A DNA stretch of 64,000 nt from assembly GCA_023408815.1 (NCBI GenBank), contig JAEYJO010000038.1:1-64000 (forward strand). Direction: 5' to 3'. Shown here in pieces: positions 62,554 to 64,000 of the stretch (positions are counted from its first letter, which is position 1; every line of letters starts with the position of its first letter). The notes under the pieces are model-generated. The model was not told where the DNA came from and did not search any database. It saw only the letters and a program-made list of their open reading frames with translations. A program made the translations under genes and the position numbers. This DNA comes from Bacillota bacterium. GTDB taxonomy: Bacteria; Bacillota; Clostridia; Lachnospirales; Lachnospiraceae.

Positions 62554-64000
62554 TGGACAGAACGGTTAAGCAATGGCGTATCCTTCCTAAACTGGCATTG
62601 ACGGGGATGATAAAAAACAAAACGGTCTATTATCCTTACATTTGTGCCGGTATTTTTTCCGCATTCACTTATTTTATATTCTCTTCCATATTGCACAATG
62701 ACATTATAAGCATACTGCCCCATAGCGTATATGCGTGGACCCTTTTGCAGATAGGGAGAGTGCTTTTAGGAATTATATTGCTGCCGTTTTTATTTTATAC
62801 GAATAGTTTTTTGATTAAGAGAAGAAAAAAAGAAATCGGACTATACAATATTCTAGGGTTGGAAAAGAAGCACATCGGAACGATGATGCTTACGGAGGCG
62901 TTGCTTTCGTATATGGCGGCTTTAACGGGAGGAGTCGTAAGCGGAGCGGTGTTTTCCAAGCTTTTGTTTTTACTGCTCCTTCGCATGACCGGTCTGCCCG
63001 TGGACGTGAAGTTCGTGTTTTCCCCCGCGGCATTTGCGGAAACGGCCGTATTCTTTTTGGGGGTATATTTCCTAAACCTCGTTTGTAATCTGATACAGGT
63101 AGGAAAATCTAAGCCGGCGGAGCTTTTATCCGGTAGTAAAAAGGGCGAAAAGGAACCGAAGCTTTTATGGATATATGCGATTATGGGTACGGTAATCCTG
63201 GCAGGAGGATATGCTATCTCCATTCGTTCGAAGGTAGATTCCATGATATTTCTTAACTTTTTTCTCGCAGTCTTTCTCGTGATCGCAGGCACCTATTTTT
63301 TGTTTACATCGGGAAGTGTGGCTTTATTAAAGATTCTTAAGAGAAATAAAAATGTTTATTATAAGCCTGCTAACTTTATCACGATTTCCGGTATGTTTTA
63401 TCGCATGAAAAAGAATGCGGCAAGCCTTGTGAACATTTGTATTTTTTCTACAATGGTGATTATTACGTTGGTTTGTACCTCGTCTCTATATATGGGATTA
63501 GACGGGGCGCTGCATTTTGATTATCCTTATGATACGGACATTTATTTTCAAAGCGAAGAGGCAAAAGGGGAGGATATAAGCGGCGGGGTGATGACCTTCG
63601 GCGAAAAGAAAGGCGTAGACATAAAAGGGCTGGTATCCTATGAACGTATCTCGTTGTCTTGCGGGAAGGAAGGCAGCACTTTTAACACGAGATTCCCGGA
63701 GAACTCACGAAGCGGGGATAATTACAAGGTCAATATCATTACTCTTGAAGATTATAATAAAATAGAAAACGTGCAGGAAACGCTGGAAGAAGGCGAGGTG
63801 TTCATTTTTTCCAGCGGAGCTGATTTCTACTATGATACGGTAACGTTTATGGGAAGGTCTTTTGTGATAAAAAAAGAGCTGAAGGAAATAACGATAGAAC
63901 CCAAATCGGAAAAAAACACATTTCTGGGAGAGTTCTATATCATTGTGAGAGATGATAAGACGCATGATGAGTTGGTCGAAAGCTGGGCCAGAAAAAATGG
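62550..64000 (+). CDS. BceB-type permease (truncated by window end)
   Basis: Open reading frame from 62550 to the window end (483 whole codons), starting in an ATGA overlap behind GGAGGAG. N-terminal membrane segments carry the FtsX-like stretch KEIGLYNILGLEKKHIG. About six further segments and the beginning of a large extracellular domain (after LDGALHFDYPYD) follow. BceB permeases have ten segments and a roughly 200-residue external domain that binds the peptide or kinase, so about a quarter of the protein is missing here. Confidence 0.9.
   Translation, partial: MMDRTVKQWRILPKLALTGMIKNKTVYYPYICAGIFSAFTYFIFSSILHNDIISILPHSVYAWTLLQIGRVLLGIILLPFLFYTNSFLIKRRKKEIGLYNILGLEKKHIGTMMLTEALLSYMAALTGGVVSGAVFSKLLFLLLLRMTGLPVDVKFVFSPAAFAETAVFFLGVYFLNLVCNLIQVGKSKPAELLSGSKKGEKEPKLLWIYAIMGTVILAGGYAISIRSKVDSMIFLNFFLAVFLVIAGTYFLFTSGSVALLKILKRNKNVYYKPANFITISGMFYRMKKNAASLVNICIFSTMVIITLVCTSSLYMGLDGALHFDYPYDTDIYFQSEEAKGEDISGGVMTFGEKKGVDIKGLVSYERISLSCGKEGSTFNTRFPENSRSGDNYKVNIITLEDYNKIENVQETLEEGEVFIFSSGADFYYDTVTFMGRSFVIKKELKEITIEPKSEKNTFLGEFYIIVRDDKTHDELVESWARKN

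Overview
The window looks like the chromosome of an anaerobic, spore-forming Clostridia member, most likely a Lachnospiraceae. Support comes from CotJ spore-coat genes, AT-rich code with AGGAGG-type ribosome sites, YesMN-like sensor pairs, Bce-type modules and a thioredoxin reductase that appears to lack its NADPH site. No species can be named from the sequence alone.

Region 1 (1-12.6 kb) opens with tRNA-Asn, tRNA-Glu and tRNA-Cys. A 51-bp diverged copy of the 3' part of tRNA-Cys, followed by a strong terminator, lies 12 kb downstream. The DNA between has the layout of an old tRNA-integrated island. It carries a membrane-bound AraC regulator, two LplB/LplC-type permeases, a solute-binding lipoprotein and a GH120 beta-xylosidase (a xylo-oligosaccharide cluster), then a graveyard of IS256, group II intron and IS21 remnants.

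Region 2 (12.8-16.1 kb, minus strand) holds a small Cys-rich protein, a MerR regulator and a secreted FMN/FAD lipoprotein oxidoreductase. Its promoter has the 19-bp spacer and central palindrome expected of a MerR target.

Region 3 (16.3-32.2 kb) is a probable pentitol/pentose operon (zinc dehydrogenase, Rbs-type ABC transporter, SDR dehydrogenase, ribulokinase). A sensing operon follows: a second binding protein, two consecutive LytS/YesM kinases of which the first has a degenerate ATPase domain, a YesN-type regulator and a methyl-accepting chemotaxis protein.

Region 4 (32.2-35.9 kb) is a redox block: VOC protein and methyltransferase around two identical operator palindromes, then flavodoxin, an atypical thioredoxin reductase, thioredoxin and OhrR. 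An OhrR-like palindrome covers the -10 of the flavodoxin promoter.

Region 5 (35.9-45.9 kb) is a two-component system divergent from a MacAB-like exporter with three tandem adaptor proteins, an FtsX/MacB permease, a small membrane-anchored protein and an ATPase.

Region 6 (46.1-57.4 kb) is a complete chemosensory operon headed by a TetR regulator: cheY, cheA, a five-PAS hybrid kinase, a receiver protein, cheW, an MCP, cheR and cheB. No flagellar genes are in view.

Region 7 (57.4-64 kb) has cotJC and a fused cotJA-cotJB gene, an amidohydrolase and a Bce-type antimicrobial-peptide module (regulator, kinase, ATPase and a permease cut by the window end).
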